Shown piece by piece: positions 22,744 to 31,299 of a stretch of DNA of 64,000 nucleotides (position 1 is the stretch's first letter; each line of letters starts with the position of its first letter). The DNA lies in assembly GCF_910592395.1 (NCBI RefSeq), contig NC_088311.1, forward strand, positions 9,428,501-9,492,500, written 5' to 3'. The position numbers were made by a program, and so were the translations under genes. The notes under the pieces are model-generated. The model did no database searches. It saw only the letters and a list, made by a program, of their open reading frames with translations, and was not told where the DNA came from. The stretch is from Lineus longissimus (Eukaryota > Nemertea > Pilidiophora > Heteronemertea > Lineidae).

Positions 22744-24000
22744 ATGGATGAGCCACTGCCTAAAAGAAAACGTAGTTATTCCGTGTCGGAGAAGCTGCGA
22801 TACATGCGATACTTTGAGGTTGCCATTGGAAATGGCACTGTGCGAACGATGACAGAATTTGCCAACCACCACAACATACCTTTTGAGACGTTTCGCAGGT
22901 GGAACCGTCATGACCTGGAATTGAAGGAGGAGCAGAACCGGGGCAAAGACCGAAAGGTGAAGCAGAGGATGATTGGTTACTGGCCTGAGGTCGATGACCA
23001 TCTAGAAATTTGGTTCCGGGATGTTCGGCGAAGACGTCTACCTGTTGTGATCCAGGATGTCCAGGAGAAGGCCGTGCAACTATTCCAGACCTGGTGGGAA
23101 GCCCTCCCAGAAGAGCGCCGACAACTCGCCACAGAGGCAAAACCACTAATGCATGATTTCCATGCATCCAACGGCTGGGTGGAACTTTTTATGAAGAGGA
23201 AGGACATCAGCCTGCGAAAGGTCATGAAGAACACTACCACCATTCCAGAAAACGCCGTTGTCCTGGTTCGAAACTTTCGCGATGAAATAACCAACACCAT
23301 CGAAAATGTTGGTATACGAATGCGCCTGTTCTTCAACATGGACCAGATTTTCCTCCTTTTTGACCTCCGCCTAATGTACACCCTCAATGAGAAATGTGCC
23401 AAGGCTGTTGATGTACGAACCTCCAGGAAGAATGCAAAGCTGGGATGTTCTGTTACACTTTGCGTGGCGGCAAATGGCGATAAGATGCAAGCCCACATCA
23501 CCTTTCCGAGAAGAGGATTTGTTCGCGCGCTTCGAGGTCTGGAAGAGGCCGAGTTGCCCGAAAACGTTGTGGTCACATCGTCCGCCACGGGATGGGTCAG
23601 ACAGGAGACGAGTCACCATTGGCTTGACGAAATCTTCATCCAATACGTCCATGAGGCCCATGCTGAACATTTCATACTTTTGGTAGATCAGTTCAGAGTA
23701 CATCGAACGGAGAACTTCAGGAATCGTCTCACTGCAGAAGGGGGCAGACTCAACTTTGTACCGGCCGGATGCACATCTTTGGCACAACCCCTGGATGTGG
23801 CTGTCATGAGATCCTTCAAATGTCACGCCAGACAAGCATGGAAGTCATGGAAGACCGAAAACACCAACGAAGCAGGCCAGTGTGATCCAATTGGACTCAG
23901 AGATGCTGTCAACATCGTCAGCCGTGCCTTGGAAGCGATCAGCCCAGAGGTCGTTACGCCCACAGAACATAGACGCAGGTCCACACCCAGTTCCAGATGA
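22744..24000 (+). CDS. pogo/Tigger-like DDE transposase (copy 2)
   Basis: The frame runs 418 codons from the ATG at 22744. TATATAAAG lies 52 bp upstream. It is very close to copy 1, with scattered substitutions (for example MDQI rather than MDQT beside the first catalytic Asp). The other two catalytic Asp residues, in LLVDQFRVHRT and SLAQPLDVAVM, are retained. The terminal acidic domain is again out of frame and continues to 24076 in another frame. It may still give a stable protein lacking its normal tail; activity is doubtful. Confidence 0.78.
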   Translation: MDEPLPKRKRSYSVSEKLRYMRYFEVAIGNGTVRTMTEFANHHNIPFETFRRWNRHDLELKEEQNRGKDRKVKQRMIGYWPEVDDHLEIWFRDVRRRRLPVVIQDVQEKAVQLFQTWWEALPEERRQLATEAKPLMHDFHASNGWVELFMKRKDISLRKVMKNTTTIPENAVVLVRNFRDEITNTIENVGIRMRLFFNMDQIFLLFDLRLMYTLNEKCAKAVDVRTSRKNAKLGCSVTLCVAANGDKMQAHITFPRRGFVRALRGLEEAELPENVVVTSSATGWVRQETSHHWLDEIFIQYVHEAHAEHFILLVDQFRVHRTENFRNRLTAEGGRLNFVPAGCTSLAQPLDVAVMRSFKCHARQAWKSWKTENTNEAGQCDPIGLRDAVNIVSRALEAISPEVVTPTEHRRRSTPSSR

Positions 24001-24645
24001 CGACGATGACGACGAACAGGGGGTAGAATTCCTCAATCTGCCTGATGAGTTTGAGCCTGAGATAGCAGGGCAGTAAGCAATCGGGTCAACAGAGAAAATC
24101 GACAACCGGACCAGAATAAAAATCCAAAATAATGAATTTAAAAAAAAAACAGAAATGAGAAATAAAAAATAAAAACAATGAATAAAGGCAAAAAAAGATG
24201 AATAAAGATTGGATGAAAGCCAATCTGAATAAACCTGAATGCATGAAGCATCGCTGTCTTGAAGCGGTGCTGGTAGAGCCCCCAAAAGGCCTGTGATGCC
24301 CACTCAAACGCGTTTTATGTGAGAAAGGGTTAACGTTGATCTATCAAACAGACCCAAACCGCAAAACCGCACTGAAACCGCACTGAAACCGCAAACTCAG
24401 ACCGCAAACCACAATAAACGCGAGCGCTTTGCATATCCTATGTGTCTCGTTAGGCCAATCTGTCATTCTACTAGTAATACACCTACTTCATTCAACTTTC
24501 GACCAATGAGTGAAATGGTATTGTGCCCTGTGCTCGCGGTAGGCGTATGCATTAATCCCAATGAACCGGTCTTACATCGATGAAAAGACGGTATATACGG
24601 TCAGCGGCATCATCAGCAAACTACTTCATAGAACACAAATAGTGC

Positions 24646-24651
24646 AATGTG
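24646..24651. other. Polinton target-site duplication, left copy (AATGTG)
   Basis: AATGTG directly precedes the Polinton at 24652 and is repeated directly after it at 43226-43231. The uninterrupted host sequence GTGCAATGTGGCTAAAGGC occurs at about 6221 and 61728 in sister units. That proves the duplication and sets both element boundaries to the base. Six bases is the usual Polinton duplication length. Confidence 0.97.
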
Positions 24652-24850
24652 AGAATATATGTATTGTGGTGGTAGGAATCTAGGTAATTCTAAACTATTT
24701 TAACAAAAGCCCTTACAGGCCTTTTTGTCTCAAATTAGCTTAGAAACCCCTAAGAACCAGACACCACAATACATATATTCTATCATTCATGAGATTCCCA
24801 GTGAAGCGTTGCAGTGAAATGGTAAGGGAATACTAGAGTTCAATGGGTTA
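24652..24850. repeat. Polinton left terminal inverted repeat
   Basis: This matches the complement of 43035-43225, near-perfectly over the outer 130 bp, then with a short indel, and out to CAATGGGTTA. The outer 130 bp (24652-24781) is itself an imperfect palindrome. It begins AGAATATATGTATTGTGGTG and ends with the exact complement of those 20 bases. The centre is a smaller hairpin around AAAAGCC/GGCCTTTT. Confidence 0.95.
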
Positions 24851-24980
24851 ATGTAATCATGATTTACTGTATTCCAACAGAAAGTACACGTCAATAGCTT
24901 TTTTCCGTGCATTTTACCTGATATATGATGTTGGCACTGTTCACTGCATGTACATAATTTTACTAGTAAATAAATAGAAA

Positions 24981-26237
24981 ATGGCAACAGGATATTTATT
25001 AAATACCGAAAGGGCACATAAGATTCCACTTGGTTTAAAAGCTGAGAGGCAGCATCATATCATTACTCATAACCCATCATCTGCTAACCCCAAAGAAACT
25101 TTGTATGTTAGAATACCGGCATTGCGAGAGAATACATTCTTTGTACCTAAATCTCTTTATCTGTCTGCTGATGTAACCATTTCTGGTGATTCTAAAAATA
25201 GTGTTGTAAATAATCTTGGTAGAAACCTGATTTCAAAGATGGTGGTTAAGTGGGGAACAGAGCAGATATTTGACCTTGACGAATACAGTCATTATTCTAC
25301 ATTTAAAGATCTGTGGTTTACAGAAGAAGAAAGAAATGATAGAGTTTTTCAGGGTATTCAATCAGAAAATCTTAGAGAATTAAGATCAGGAGTCGCTGAA
25401 GCTGATGTCACTGGAGAAACAGCTAATGAAAAGACTTTAAAGAAAGTGTTTGACAAGAAGTACAAAATACCATTAGATTTTGAACTATTCCATCATCATG
25501 CTCCATTTTACAAGTTTCCAATTCAAGAAGATGTGATTATTGAAATAAATTTAGCACCAAAGGAGGAAATCATAGTCACCACAAACACAGCTAGCATGGG
25601 CTACAAACTAGAGAATATTTGTTTTGAATATGATACCGTAACCAACAAAATGATTGCTAGTCAATTGAGTAACAAGTACAATTCTGGATTCTCAATATTT
25701 TATGATTGGGTAGACCATTTTAAGACAGTCAATGTTACTGCTAATGAAACACTAATTAATGAGAACATCAACTTTCCAAGAATGTCTATTAAAGGATTAT
25801 TATTACTATTTGTGTCTGACTATGTAGATGGAGCTAGAGATTCAGAGAAGTTTGAAAACCCTAACATAAGTAAAGTGCAGATCACAATAGAGGGTGTTGC
25901 CAATCAGGTGTTCCCAGAAGGAATGAGAATGATGGATCAATGGGAGGAGATCAAGAAACATTTTATGTCTGAAGATTTGAAGAAAACTCATGACTGTAAC
26001 ATGACCATGGAGAAATACTATGGTGATTCTAATCACTATGGTTTATGGTTGGACCTGAGAACTTCTGAGGATAATCGCCTTCACGGATCAGGAAAGAAGC
26101 TCCAGAACACAAAAGATGGTATTCAATTATCTATTACAAAGAAATCTGGAAAGGGACCATACAAAATGCACATATTCGTGGTTTCTGACGCCCAGGTTAA
26201 CATTCAGAATTCTCAGATTGCTTCACTCCAGCACTGA
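24981..26237 (+). CDS. Major capsid protein (double jelly-roll, hexon-like)
   Basis: This 418-residue protein is of the Polinton/adintovirus major capsid type. Recognition rests on the overall layout. An N-terminal part rich in beta strands holds NNLGRNLISKMVVKWG and the LWFTEEER block (residues about 78-120). A middle KIPLDFELF / VIIEINLAP region follows, and a C-terminal part contains GARDSEKF, a DLR block and the conserved end HIFVVSDAQVNI. In this family two jelly-roll folds form trimers that tile an icosahedral shell. It starts at an ATG preceded by TAAATAGAAA and is first in a capsid gene run with 26316, 26610 and 27388. Intact. Confidence 0.85.
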   Translation: MATGYLLNTERAHKIPLGLKAERQHHIITHNPSSANPKETLYVRIPALRENTFFVPKSLYLSADVTISGDSKNSVVNNLGRNLISKMVVKWGTEQIFDLDEYSHYSTFKDLWFTEEERNDRVFQGIQSENLRELRSGVAEADVTGETANEKTLKKVFDKKYKIPLDFELFHHHAPFYKFPIQEDVIIEINLAPKEEIIVTTNTASMGYKLENICFEYDTVTNKMIASQLSNKYNSGFSIFYDWVDHFKTVNVTANETLINENINFPRMSIKGLLLLFVSDYVDGARDSEKFENPNISKVQITIEGVANQVFPEGMRMMDQWEEIKKHFMSEDLKKTHDCNMTMEKYYGDSNHYGLWLDLRTSEDNRLHGSGKKLQNTKDGIQLSITKKSGKGPYKMHIFVVSDAQVNIQNSQIASLQH

Positions 26238-26262
26238 GGTGCTGCAAGAACAAAGTTCGCTC
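26229..26262. repeat. Small hairpins at the capsid gene's stop codon
   Basis: CAGCAC-TGAG-GTGCTG overlaps the TGA stop (26235-26237), and GAAC-AAA-GTTC follows a few bases on. The second has the shape of one half of the dispersed double-hairpin module. It could be an insertion footprint or a 3'-end signal. Confidence 0.5.
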
Positions 26263-26315
26263 CAACACTGAATACTAGATAAATGAGTTTTACTAGTGAT
26301 TTTCTAAGTAATTAA

Positions 26316-26552
26316 ATGGATACACCAGGAAAGAAAGATATCATAAATACACTGTATCAAAGTTTACTGTTGGCATCAACAACAATTGGTTACTCTATGT
26401 TACTGAAAAGGTTCTTGAGAATCAATATTGGTCCCCCAAGTCAGGCCGACCTAGAGGAAATTCTTAAACTGGGAGGAACTGTAGCTATTAGTAATGGAAC
26501 ATTAGAGTACCTTTACGATCAAGGAATCCTACCCAGAAATATTATGAAGTAA
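26316..26552 (+). CDS. Small membrane protein between capsid genes
   Basis: This 78-residue protein has one hydrophobic stretch near residues 14-28 (LLLASTTIGYSMLL), then a basic KRFLRI and a polar C-terminus. It sits between the major capsid and penton-like genes and starts exactly at TTAAATG, like its neighbours. Small membrane proteins of this kind in this position are common in Polintons, but I know no function. A virion membrane or scaffold role is inference. Confidence 0.65.
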   Translation: MDTPGKKDIINTLYQSLLLASTTIGYSMLLKRFLRINIGPPSQADLEEILKLGGTVAISNGTLEYLYDQGILPRNIMK

Positions 26553-26609
26553 GAATAATTTACTTATTTGATAAAAGGTAAATTTGAAAACGAAAATTTG
26601 CTTAAGTAA

Positions 26610-27356
26610 ATGATTACTGTAATGAACATAGATTCAAGTGACTATCCAGATCAGAGTTCAAGTGATTTAACAGTCAATCTCAAGACTGAAATTCAAGATG
26701 CATGTAGCATCACTTTAACTTTTGCAGTAATACCTTGTACATTCTACAACATAAGTGCAGCCAGGGAGAATAACCGAATCAAAGTTAAGGGTTTTGATGT
26801 GGCAGAGATTACGCTACCAGATGGTCTCTATGACCTACAGAGCTTTTCAAAAGTATTTGCGGATAAGTTGAAAGAAAATAGTATGAGTAGAGGTGCTGTC
26901 AGATTTGACCTTGAAGAACCAACAGGTAAGGCCATCTTACACTTCCTAAAGAGAAAAAATGAGGCGCATTATCAGATCTATTTTATTGGTAAAAGTAATG
27001 AATTATTTGGCATGAAATCAGAATGGCCTTACCCTTTAGACAATAAAAGTAAGGATGATGTTGTAAGCGAGAAACCCATCAATTTTAGACCAATTAACCA
27101 TTTTGTTTTTCACTGTGACATAATCGAATCTAATAGTGTATTAAGTAATGGTGAAGCATCTGATGTGCTAACCACAAGACCAATAAAGGAAGCTAATTTT
27201 GGGGATTTAATAGCATACACATTTGAGAAACCAATAGCAATTCCCTGTAAACCAAGATTCAATAAGATGAATATTCGCTTAACTGATGAAAAAGGTGAAA
27301 TCATCGATCTTAATGGTCATAATGTACAGTACCAATTGGTATTAACACATCATTAA
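26610..27356 (+). CDS. Minor capsid protein (single jelly-roll, penton-like)
   Basis: This 248-residue protein resembles the Polinton penton-type protein. The N-terminus lays out an antiparallel strand pattern (VNLKTEIQDACSITLTFAVIPCTFYNIS). A central GLYDLQSFSKVFADKL segment follows, then FVFHCDIIESNS and the conserved C-terminal end with LTDEKGEIIDLNGHNV. In the virus-like model it closes the five-fold vertices. It starts at GTAAATG. A second, more diverged protein ending with the same LTDE.G pattern is encoded at 36582-37052. Confidence 0.8.
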   Translation: MITVMNIDSSDYPDQSSSDLTVNLKTEIQDACSITLTFAVIPCTFYNISAARENNRIKVKGFDVAEITLPDGLYDLQSFSKVFADKLKENSMSRGAVRFDLEEPTGKAILHFLKRKNEAHYQIYFIGKSNELFGMKSEWPYPLDNKSKDDVVSEKPINFRPINHFVFHCDIIESNSVLSNGEASDVLTTRPIKEANFGDLIAYTFEKPIAIPCKPRFNKMNIRLTDEKGEIIDLNGHNVQYQLVLTHH

Positions 27357-27387
27357 ATTCACTGGAATTAAAATTCATTGGAATTAA

Positions 27388-27846
27388 ATGGCTGGCATTG
27401 GCATGTTATTTGGATCTGCAATAATCAATGGATTAGCATTCACTGGATCCGGTTACCTTTTTAAAAAACTAGACAAGAATGGCTATGAGACTGAAGTGAA
27501 AAGACATGATTTGGCTCAGGAGCAATTACAGAAGGCCTCCACAGAATGGGATGAGCATAGGAAAAGTACCATTGACTTCGTTAATCTTGAATTAAAGAGA
27601 GAAAGAGACGCTTCTATTGATTTTAACAATACTGATTCAGCACTTACTGTTTACAATCATTTACATCCAGAAAGAACTATTGTACTACCTCAGCGACCAC
27701 AATTAAGTGATTACTACCAACCTAGTGATGAAATGAAGAAATACGAGTACCTATGGATTATCCTAGGACTTAGTGGTTTAGGGTTAATAATTTATTATTT
27801 TACTAGGGTTAGAAAGACTAAGACAACTGATGAGAAGCGGGACTAA
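27388..27846 (+). CDS. Conserved Polinton membrane protein with C-terminal anchor
   Basis: This 152-residue protein has a Gly/Ala-rich hydrophobic N-terminus (residues 1-26, IGMLFGSAIINGLAF), a long charged helix (residues 35-90), a proline-rich bend with QRPQLSDYYQPSDE, and a C-terminal transmembrane helix (residues about 125-140) followed by basic residues. It resembles an unnamed protein common in animal Polintons. Its last 4 bp overlap the 3' end of the convergent ATPase gene. The start is at GAATTAAATGG. A structural or virion-associated role is likely but unproven. Confidence 0.7.
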   Translation: MAGIGMLFGSAIINGLAFTGSGYLFKKLDKNGYETEVKRHDLAQEQLQKASTEWDEHRKSTIDFVNLELKRERDASIDFNNTDSALTVYNHLHPERTIVLPQRPQLSDYYQPSDEMKKYEYLWIILGLSGLGLIIYYFTRVRKTKTTDEKRD

Positions 27847-28463
27847 GATTTTTGATGTGAAAGAGTATATCCAAATGGATGTTGTAGTCTAATGATCAGT
27901 TTTGATCCTTTTTTCATCTTAAGTTCTTCTATGTAGTACTGTCTTTTCTCCTTAGGAATAACACTGTTTTCTTCTAAGGCATCTTTCATGGCTGATTCAT
28001 CCTTATTAAAAAATAATACTAAAATTCTTATGTTCTCTCTGTAGTCCTTAACAACTGAATTGTACTTCTGAACTAGTAACCAAACAGTGAGATTGTAGTG
28101 CCTGCCGGAAAAGGCAAGATTACATAACTCGGACACCTTCTTTTTTGTGTCTCTCAAATTAGCACAGTCATCAGTGAGGAATAATGTGTTAGAACCAGCA
28201 AAGGTCAGAGTAGCAAACTGAAGCACAAGGTCCAAATTACTGGCCACAGCTTCGGGATTAACTATGTAGACGTTCTTGTCTTGGTAAATCCATTTCCTTT
28301 CATATGTCTTATTGTTGAAATATGTTGGACAGAAAATTACTATGTTCTGGAACTTGTGCCGATACTCCTTTTCTAAGAGGTCAAGGGCAAAATATGTCTT
28401 ACCACAATTGGTAACACCAGAAATTATCATATTGTGTGGCTCGTAAATAAATACTTCACTCAT
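27843..28463 (-). CDS. ATP: FtsK/HerA-type (A32-like) genome-packaging ATPase
   Basis: This 206-residue P-loop ATPase has its Walker A, GVTNCGKT, at residues 16-23 and Walker B, LFLTDDCA, near residues 94-101. A following FSGRHYNLTVWLLVQ block fits the sensor strand of the packaging ATPase family. Its homologues drive DNA into the preformed capsid. The length is normal for Polintons. It is divergent with the integrase gene; the two start codons are only 4 bp apart and share the palindrome CATTTAAATG. Confidence 0.92.
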   Translation of the reverse strand: MSEVFIYEPHNMIISGVTNCGKTYFALDLLEKEYRHKFQNIVIFCPTYFNNKTYERKWIYQDKNVYIVNPEAVASNLDLVLQFATLTFAGSNTLFLTDDCANLRDTKKKVSELCNLAFSGRHYNLTVWLLVQKYNSVVKDYRENIRILVLFFNKDESAMKDALEENSVIPKEKRQYYIEELKMKKGSKLIIRLQHPFGYTLSHQKS

Positions 28464-28470
28464 TTAAATG
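28461..28470. promoter_or_regulatory. Shared bidirectional start motif CATTTAAATG
   Basis: This exact 10-bp palindrome holds the ATG of the ATPase (minus, 28461-28463) and the ATG of the integrase (plus, 28468-28470). Each gene thus starts at TTTAAATG. The same TAAATG lies at eight other Polinton starts: 26316, 26610, 27388, 31026, 31300, 37572, 38473 and 42962. There is no room for separate leaders, so this is either a promoter overlapping the start codon or a very short bidirectional leader. Confidence 0.6.
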
Positions 28471-29619
28471 AATGTAAAGGATGACACACAGCAGTATCTA
28501 AGGGATTTGTACTACAACCCCGAGAGTCCCGTGGCTTACAGTTCTTTGAGTAAAATCTGGAAACAGGTCAAGGAAGATATGACTTCGTCACGAGAGCAGA
28601 GCACAACTTCGTTGTTAGGGACAAAGTCCCGCTCAGGAAAACTTATTAAAAAAAAAGAAGTGAAAGAATTTCTAGAAACACTCCCAACTCACCAACTACA
28701 CAAACCGGCCATTAAGAAATTCACCTTCAGGAAGACAATGGTATCGTACATCGATCAACAATGGCAAGCAGATCTTGTGGATATGCAGAAATTTGAGAAA
28801 CAGAATAAGGGTTTCAGATTCATTTTAACAGTCATAGATCTATTTAGTCGTTTTTCTTGGGCTCTAGCAGTTAAGAGTAAGAGGGGAGAAGAAATCAGAG
28901 ATGCATTTAAAGTGATATTTGAGGAAGCAAAACCAACGAAAATCCAGTTTGATGACGGTAAAGAATTTTACAACAAACACTTCAAGGAACTCTTAACAGA
29001 AAATGACATAGACTGGTTCTCCACAAAATCTGATAAGAAGGCAGCAGTAGTAGAGAGATTCAATAGAACCCTTAAAGAAAAAATGTGGCGTTATTTCACC
29101 GCTAAGGAGACTGACAAGTGGATTGACGTTCTGGATGACCTGGTCAGCGGCTACAATAACACATTTCACTCATCAATAGGTATGAAACCTGTAGACGCCA
29201 GAAAGATGGAAAACGAAGGAACAGTGTGGTACAATCTTTACGGTCTTCACCTCAAAGAGACATTTGGTGATCCAAAGTACAAAGTAGGTGACAGTGTAAG
29301 AATGTCAAAGTACAAGTCCATTTTCGGTAAAGGTTACATGCCCAACTACACTGAGGAGGTGTTCCAAATCAAACAGATCATATTTACTCACCCTATCGTC
29401 TACCAGCTTGAGGATTACCACAAAGAAGAAATTCAAGGATATTTCTATGAAGAGGAATTGAGCTATGTTCCTAATCCTGACCAGCTAGAGTACAAGATCG
29501 AGAAAATCCTAAGGTACAAGACCAGTAAAGGCAAGAAATACGGATTAGTGAAGTGGAAGGGTTACAGTGATAAGTTCAATGAATGGTTACCAGTTTCTGA
29601 TATCAAATCATTGAAATGA
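28468..29619 (+). CDS. INT: Retroviral-type integrase with C-terminal chromodomain
   Basis: This protein of 383 residues has an rve catalytic core from about residue 93 to 240. The acidic triad is Asp102 (ADLVD), Asp162 (FDDGKEF) and Glu196 (VVERFNRTLK). An SH3-like region follows, and a chromodomain fills residues about 340-383 (aromatic cage-type KWKGY and NEWLP). The integrase inserts the linear element and makes the 6-bp duplication; chromodomains are thought to steer insertion towards marked chromatin. Residues about 38-58 come from a copy of the double-hairpin module (28581-28637), in frame, between the N-terminal region and the core. No frame damage was seen. Confidence 0.95.
   Translation: MNVKDDTQQYLRDLYYNPESPVAYSSLSKIWKQVKEDMTSSREQSTTSLLGTKSRSGKLIKKKEVKEFLETLPTHQLHKPAIKKFTFRKTMVSYIDQQWQADLVDMQKFEKQNKGFRFILTVIDLFSRFSWALAVKSKRGEEIRDAFKVIFEEAKPTKIQFDDGKEFYNKHFKELLTENDIDWFSTKSDKKAAVVERFNRTLKEKMWRYFTAKETDKWIDVLDDLVSGYNNTFHSSIGMKPVDARKMENEGTVWYNLYGLHLKETFGDPKYKVGDSVRMSKYKSIFGKGYMPNYTEEVFQIKQIIFTHPIVYQLEDYHKEEIQGYFYEEELSYVPNPDQLEYKIEKILRYKTSKGKKYGLVKWKGYSDKFNEWLPVSDIKSLK
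28581..28637. repeat. Double-hairpin module, diverged, inside the integrase gene
   Basis: The small hairpins GACTTCGTC, GAGCAGAGC-type and GGGAC-AAA-GTCCC lie in sequence and are translated in frame as part of the integrase N-terminal region (SSREQSTTS, then GTKSRSGK). It is more degraded than the copies at 30404 and 33461. Confidence 0.6.
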
Positions 29620-29707
29620 AATAAAGTCTCTAAAGTGACTTAAGTCACAAGAACAAGTTCGAAAAACGTAATTTAAAAAAAAAATGTCCTACTAAATAAA
29701 GAAAGAA

Positions 29708-31006
29708 ATGGATGGAGCAATATTTGATAATCAAAATGGTATGATGAATCAAAATGATATGATGAATCAGAATAATATGATGAATCATGATAATATGATG
29801 AATCAAAATATTCAGAAGTTTTTGTATTATTTGCATCAAAATAATATGTTAAATCAAAATCTGATAAATCAGATTATGTTAAATCAAAATATGATAAATC
29901 AGTTTATCTTAAATCAAAATATGATAAATCAGTTTATCTTAAATCAAAATATGGAAAATCAAAATATGGAAAATCAAAACATGGAAAATCAAAATATGAT
30001 AAATCAGAATAATATGATGAATCAAAAATATGATAATCAGAATAATATGATGAATCAAAATATGGAAAATCAGAATAATATGTTAAATCAAAACATGGAA
30101 AATCAACCTACAATTTATTGTGTTAAGTGCTGTGAAAAGAAACCTGAAATTAATTTTGAAAAGAACAGGCGTAATAAACTACTTGATTACTGTAAAGAAT
30201 GTGGTTCAAGTAAAATCAAGGTATGTAATAAATGTTATGAAAATAAATTACTAAGTGATGGTGAATTTGGTAAAGACGGAAATAGAGGTAACTGCAGATC
30301 ATGTTTTAATTCATATTACAAAAAGGATTACCTTGACCAAAATGGTAATAGAGACAGACACAAAATTAGAGTTGGTCTAAACCGCATTTCTAAGGGAGAG
30401 TGTACTCGAGCTCTGCTCTCAGGACGAAGTCCGACTAGGACAAGGTCCAGAGAGCAAAGCTCGACCGGTAATTCATCATTCAATCTAGGATGTACAGACA
30501 GTTTCTTCTCACAGTGGTTAAAGTACCAGAGGAGTCTATCTCCAATAGGACAAAGTCCCGAGAACAGAGTTCGAATAGTAGAAGAAGAGTTGGATCATGT
30601 CTTACCAATCAAGGAATTCAAAGATAAACCTGAACTGTGCTTTGCTTGGTTTAACATTAGACCAATGGAAAAGACAGAAAACAGACAGAAGAGTGCTAAA
30701 GTAGACTACACACTATTTAAGGATCAATTGGATAGGTCAATGGATTTCATGGTAAAAATGAGAAGTGAAAACTGGTTTGTCTTTCGAGACCAGGATGTAA
30801 TACCAAATTGGAAAATAGTGATATCACAGCATTTCGGGGATTATCTTCGTGATGAAAATATGATTCTGCTTGATAGATTATCGAATTTAAATAATAACAT
30901 GAGAATGAACCAGAACATTAACATATGTAGTCAGACAGAAATCATAAACGAGATGATTAAGTTGAATAATAGACTTGAAAGAAATTTACTCTTTGCAGTG
31001 AATTGA
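29708..31006 (+). CDS. Asn-rich protein with Zn-binding cysteines and HNH-like motif
   Basis: This 432-residue protein has four parts. Residues 1-135 are low complexity, built from NQNM/MMNQN repeats. Residues about 138-200 contain five CxxC-type pairs (CVKC, CKEC, CNKC, CRSC). Residues about 225-250 are a translated double-hairpin module (ALLSGRSPTRTRSREQSS). The C-terminal part contains DHVLPI, then WFNIRPM and N.QKSAK. The Asp-His, Asn, Asn/Lys spacing resembles an HNH endonuclease, with the cysteines supplying structural zinc. I infer a DNA-nicking or resolving enzyme; no close family is recognised. The start differs from its neighbours (ACTAAATAAAGAAAGAAATG). Confidence 0.65.
   Translation: MDGAIFDNQNGMMNQNDMMNQNNMMNHDNMMNQNIQKFLYYLHQNNMLNQNLINQIMLNQNMINQFILNQNMINQFILNQNMENQNMENQNMENQNMINQNNMMNQKYDNQNNMMNQNMENQNNMLNQNMENQPTIYCVKCCEKKPEINFEKNRRNKLLDYCKECGSSKIKVCNKCYENKLLSDGEFGKDGNRGNCRSCFNSYYKKDYLDQNGNRDRHKIRVGLNRISKGECTRALLSGRSPTRTRSREQSSTGNSSFNLGCTDSFFSQWLKYQRSLSPIGQSPENRVRIVEEELDHVLPIKEFKDKPELCFAWFNIRPMEKTENRQKSAKVDYTLFKDQLDRSMDFMVKMRSENWFVFRDQDVIPNWKIVISQHFGDYLRDENMILLDRLSNLNNNMRMNQNINICSQTEIINEMIKLNNRLERNLLFAVN
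30404..30465. repeat. Double-hairpin module, full two-unit palindrome in coding sequence
   Basis: This is a complete inverted pair of units: CGAGCTCTGCTCTC, GGAC-GAA-GTCC, then GGAC-AAG-GTCC and GAGC-AAA-GCTC. Each unit holds two stems of 4 bp with 3-nt loops. It is translated in frame within the Asn-rich protein. A further pair lies at 30548-30574 (GGAC-AAA-GTCC, then GAAC-AGA-GTTC). Confidence 0.9.
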
Positions 31007-31025
31007 TTTTATTTTACTTAATTAA

Positions 31026-31295
31026 ATGAATAGAACTTGGGGTTACACAAAACGACCACGTAATTGGAAAGAAAGATTAGAACGATTTCATAGAGAATTA
31101 GAGTCAGAAGTAGAGTCAAAGTTGGAGCCTGGTCCCGAAAAACCTTTAAAACCTGCTGTGCCTGTTGGGACAGAAAAACCTGTTGGGTCAGAAAAACGTT
31201 TAAAATTTAATGTACTTCAAAAACCTGTAGTGTCTGTAGGATCAACACTAAACACTAGAAATGACAGAACAACTGATTCTAGTTATTCCCACTAA
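31026..31295 (+). CDS. Small basic/proline-rich protein, unknown
   Basis: The gene encodes 89 residues. The N-terminus is basic (MNRTWGYTKRPRNWKERL), followed by an acidic helix-like segment and then a Pro/Lys/Val stretch with two near repeats (PVGTEKPVGSEK). There is no membrane segment and no known domain. It starts exactly at TTAAATG and is followed 4 bp after its stop by the next gene, so it fits the element's compact layout. It could be a small DNA-binding core-like protein, on charge alone; that is a guess. Confidence 0.55.
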   Translation: MNRTWGYTKRPRNWKERLERFHRELESEVESKLEPGPEKPLKPAVPVGTEKPVGSEKRLKFNVLQKPVVSVGSTLNTRNDRTTDSSYSH

Positions 31296-31299
31296 TTAA

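Larger units (their letters stand above)
18570..24591 (+). mobile_element. pogo/Tigger-like element interrupted by Harbinger (copy 2)
   Basis: This 6022-bp composite has outer inverted repeats beginning CTGTCTTTTCATCGAT at 18570 and ending ATCGATGAAAAGACGG at 24591. It is flanked by TA (18568-18569 and 24592-24593). Joining the flanks across one TA gives CATTTATATACGGTC, which is the uninterrupted sequence seen near 16003 and 50589. Only about 30 bp of the element precede the nested Harbinger. Without the Harbinger the pogo-like element would be roughly 2.3 kb, a usual size for the group. Confidence 0.92.

Noticed and set aside
30404-30465. Small self-cleaving ribozyme (hammerhead type) in the hairpin module
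   Set aside because: The CTGATGA and GAAA core strings of a hammerhead are not present around the stems.
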